DNA from: a candidate division WOR-1 bacterium RIFOXYB2_FULL_48_7
Lineage (GTDB): Bacteria > Margulisbacteria > WOR-1 > O2-12-FULL-45-9 > XYB2-FULL-48-7
DNA length: 16,306 bases
NCBI GenBank assembly: GCA_001771615.1
Contig: MEUF01000093.1
Span: 5,082-21,387, forward strand
Reading direction: 5' to 3'
The notes beneath the pieces were generated by a model. The model saw only the letters and a program-made list of their open reading frames with translations. It did no database searches and was not told where the DNA came from. How positions within the stretch are numbered: position 1 is the stretch's first letter; the number at the start of each line of letters is the position of its first letter. Shown piece by piece: positions 14,153 to 16,306 of this stretch. Position numbers and translations under genes: made by a program.

Positions 14153-15902
14153 ATTTCATCAGCACAAAGAAAATAATTACTACACCACCGGCCAGCCAAA
14201 AAAGATAAGAGCGGAGCAAACCGTTTTGCAGCCGGCTGAGCTTGTCAGCCAGCAAACCGGTCAATTGCCCGGCCCAATTAGATAAATCAAAGTATCGTTT
14301 TTCACCCCAACCAAATATTGTCTCCAACCAACCCCAGCGCCGGACCTCGGCGTAAAAATTGATCCCGGAGACTTTGGTCTCTTCATCACTGATCAATTCT
14401 CCGCCAATAAAGACCGGTTTGATCTGGCTCTTTGCCACCTGGCCGACCAGATAAAGCAGCCAACCAATAACCAAGCTGGCCAAAATAAATATTATAGCGA
14501 CCAATGGCTGCCACCCTCCGACAAAATCAACCTTGCCAGTCAAGCTGTATATAAAACTATTGAGCGGCAGCGGCACCAGGCCAAACAACAAACACAGCCC
14601 GGCCAAAGTCAGCATTGGCCAGAGCATCAGAAAAGAAACCTCTTTCACAGAAACAGTCGTCTTGTCCCCCTGGCCAAGAAAAACAGCATGAATAACTTTA
14701 ACAAAGCTGGCCAAAGTCAGGGCAGAACCAAACATGGCCGCCAAAAGAAAGATTATCCAATAGGGATTGAGCGGGGCAAGCTCGATCAGCCCCTGATAGA
14801 TCAACCATTTAGAAAAGAATCCGTTAAATGGCGGCACACCAGAAATAGCCAGCGCGGCCATGGCGGTCGCCAGAAAAGTCCAGGGCATTGATCGGGCCAG
14901 GCCGCCTAATTTATCCAGATCGGTTTCCCCGGTCTTGGATTCTACCGCCCCGGCCGAAAAGAAAAGGCAGCTTTTATACAAAGTGTGGTTGAACATATGG
15001 AATAATCCCCCGGCAATCCCCAGCGGCATCCCGGTACCAATACCCACGACCATATAGCCGACCTGGGAAACTGCATGGAAGGAAAGAAGTTTTTTTAGAT
15101 CGTGCTGGATCATGGCGGCAAAAACAGCCGCCACAATGGTAAACGAACCAATGGCTAATAAGCTATTGGAGAGCAAAGAATTCAAGCTGATCGAAAAAAC
15201 ATCGGTGCAAAGACGAAAAAGCAGGTAGATCCCCGCTAATTTGTCCAGGGCGGCCGGGAGATATGCCATGACCGGCAGCGGCGCCACTTCGGCCGAATCA
15301 GGGATCCAGCCATGCAAGGGCATGACCCCCGCCTTGGCAAACGCTCCGGCGGCTAAACAAATAAATGCCATGATCGCTAAGGGATCGTCAGTAGGCAGCG
15401 GGACACTGCCAATTTGAAAGCTTCGCGTCAAAACCACTACCAGCCCGATCCCGATAATCATCAAAGCGTCGCTCCCGCCAACCAGCAGCAGTGTTTTTGT
15501 AGCCGCTGAACTTGCCTTGGGGCCGCCCAAACCAACCAATAAGTACAGGGCCACGCCCATTATTCCCCAGGCAAAAAGCAGCATCAGAAAATCAGCGGCG
15601 AAAACTACCGAGCTAAACGCCCCCAGGGTCAGCAATAGGTAACCATAATACTCGCCCTGGCGGCCCCGCTCCTTCATATAATCAAATGAATATACGGTGA
15701 CAAGCAAAGTAAAAAATGCCCCCGCTAAAAGCAATCCGCTGGCTAGCGTCGCTGCCCGAAAAAAGACCAGCGCCGCCCCCGCCAAACTAGCCATCGCCAC
15801 CAGCAGGGCCAGCCATTTGGCCAATCTTGGCCAAAGAAAACAAAAGATGGACAACAGCAAAGGCCCGGTAATTATCGCTTGAATAATTAAATTATTGTCC
15901 AC
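14151..15902 (-). CDS. NuoL/HyfB-like antiporter subunit lacking the TM5 glutamate
   Basis: Antiporter-like membrane subunit, 583 residues, with many spans. The start is GTG 15902-15900, overlapping the large-subunit stop by 11 nt with GGAG 7 nt upstream; extending upstream would add 39 non-membrane residues read out of frame from the large-subunit gene. Family marks: FAKAGVMPLHGWIPDSAE (Lys190), AALDKLAGIY (Lys221), and the HMFNHTLYKSCLFFSAG segment. The TM5 motif, normally WE followed by a Gly/Ser-rich stretch and YLL, reads AWGIMGVALYLLVG, with Gly113 where the essential Glu belongs. A C-terminal FIGGE segment and a final hydrophobic helix resemble hydrogenase-type NuoL relatives. It likely forms one membrane module of the complex, perhaps with impaired pumping. 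Confidence 0.9.
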   Translation of the reverse strand: MDNNLIIQAIITGPLLLSIFCFLWPRLAKWLALLVAMASLAGAALVFFRAATLASGLLLAGAFFTLLVTVYSFDYMKERGRQGEYYGYLLLTLGAFSSVVFAADFLMLLFAWGIMGVALYLLVGLGGPKASSAATKTLLLVGGSDALMIIGIGLVVVLTRSFQIGSVPLPTDDPLAIMAFICLAAGAFAKAGVMPLHGWIPDSAEVAPLPVMAYLPAALDKLAGIYLLFRLCTDVFSISLNSLLSNSLLAIGSFTIVAAVFAAMIQHDLKKLLSFHAVSQVGYMVVGIGTGMPLGIAGGLFHMFNHTLYKSCLFFSAGAVESKTGETDLDKLGGLARSMPWTFLATAMAALAISGVPPFNGFFSKWLIYQGLIELAPLNPYWIIFLLAAMFGSALTLASFVKVIHAVFLGQGDKTTVSVKEVSFLMLWPMLTLAGLCLLFGLVPLPLNSFIYSLTGKVDFVGGWQPLVAIIFILASLVIGWLLYLVGQVAKSQIKPVFIGGELISDEETKVSGINFYAEVRRWGWLETIFGWGEKRYFDLSNWAGQLTGLLADKLSRLQNGLLRSYLFWLAGGVVIIFFVLMK

Positions 15903-16306
15903 GCAAGCGCTCCGTTTTTTGTTGTGACAAGCGGACCAGCTCTTCGCCGGAATAGATAACTTTGTCGGTTTCAACATCAACCGCCGCCATCCGTTCCGTA
16001 CAGCAATAACAAGGGTCAACCGCCGCAGTAATCAAGGCCGCATCGGCCAACTGTTCGCCGATCACGGTCTTTTTAAATGACGGGACATTCATAAATGAAG
16101 GGGCGCGAATTTTATGGCGTTCCGGATAATTAGAGCCGTTCGCCCTTATATAATGTATAACTTCACCGCGGGGGGCTTCATGCTGGCCCACCCCTTCCCC
16201 GCGGCCAATCTCCCGGACATCTGCGGCAATCGCCCCCTGGGGCATCTGCTTCAAGCATTGGCGGATAATTTTGGTCGACTCAATTATTTCCAGCAGCCGG
16301 ACCGCA
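15892..16306 (-). CDS. group 4 [NiFe] hydrogenase large subunit, C-terminal part
   Basis: C-terminal 137 residues of a HycE/EchE-like large subunit; the N-terminal part, with the first CxxC nickel motif, lies beyond the right edge, and the frame is open to the end. Signature segments are GRGEGVGQHEAPRGEVIHYI, RAPSFMNVP and the second nickel-binding motif DPCYCCTER (bases about 15991-16017). In this motif an extra Cys sits between the two ligand Cys. After the TER comes a 32-residue extension starting at Met (bases 15895-15990), matching in place and length the peptide removed from HycE, and the HycI-like protease is encoded downstream. It is cytoplasmic and holds the NiFe site for H2 production or oxidation. 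Confidence 0.92.
   Translation of the reverse strand, partial: AVRLLEIIESTKIIRQCLKQMPQGAIAADVREIGRGEGVGQHEAPRGEVIHYIRANGSNYPERHKIRAPSFMNVPSFKKTVIGEQLADAALITAAVDPCYCCTERMAAVDVETDKVIYSGEELVRLSQQKTERLRGQ

Noticed and set aside
15903..16019. Longer NuoL-like frame with 39 extra N-terminal residues
   Set aside because: The extension lies wholly inside the large-subunit gene in another frame, has no membrane character, and the GTG at 15902 has a suitable ribosome binding site.

Overview
All genes in this window are on the minus strand, so the biological order runs from high to low coordinates. They form two blocks. The first (16306 to about 11352) is the tail of a membrane-bound group 4 [NiFe] hydrogenase operon. 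The second (11336 to 50) is a complete phosphate-starvation (Pho) regulon: the PhoB/PhoR two-component system, an outer-membrane porin, two full Pst phosphate transporters in tandem, and PhoU. An unidentified gene starts at the left edge. Packing is very tight, with mostly 1 to 34 nt overlaps or gaps of a few bases. Only two gaps inside the blocks exceed 50 nt, and both hold arrays of 11-bp direct repeats that look like PhoB binding sites.

Hydrogenase block, in transcription order: C-terminal part of a HycE-like large subunit (15892-16306); a NuoL/HyfB-like antiporter subunit (14151-15902); a 33-residue single-span protein (14039-14140); a 66-residue two-span protein (13842-14042); a NuoN/HyfF/MrpD-like antiporter subunit (12376-13845); a HycF/HyfH-like 2x[4Fe-4S] protein (11783-12379); and a HycI-like maturation protease (11352-11789). 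This is an H2-linked, probably ion-translocating complex coupled to ferredoxin-like electron carriers. The small subunit, NuoH-like and other subunits would lie to the right of the window.

Pho block: phoB, phoR, Pho box, porin, pstS, pstC, pstA, canonical pstB (system A), second Pho box, lipoprotein pstS, pstC, pstA, two consecutive pstB genes (system B), phoU. PhoR/PhoB would sense and relay phosphate limitation, the porin would admit phosphate across an outer membrane, the two PstS proteins would capture it, and PstCAB would import it. PhoU would link transporter state to PhoR.

The most striking observation is in system B. Its two PstB ATPases have lost different motifs. The downstream one has LSLEQ in place of the LSGGQ signature. 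The upstream one has lost the Q-loop Gln (Ala) and the H-loop His (Asn). In a head-to-tail heterodimer all three losses fall in the same composite ATP site and leave the other site fully consensus. This predicts an asymmetric Pst importer with one degenerate ATP site. PstB1 of system A is canonical throughout.

Organism: an outer-membrane porin plus a lipoprotein indicates a diderm bacterium, and the group 4 hydrogenase points to anaerobic H2 metabolism. The Pho boxes (TTAACA/TTAACC every 11 bp) resemble cyanobacterial and Bacillus Pho boxes more than the E. coli one. Several starts have a -10 box 6-9 nt upstream and no ribosome binding site in the predicted message, suggesting leaderless transcripts. 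An uncultured lineage such as Margulisbacteria/Saganbacteria (WOR-1) would fit, but that is a weak inference without database searches.
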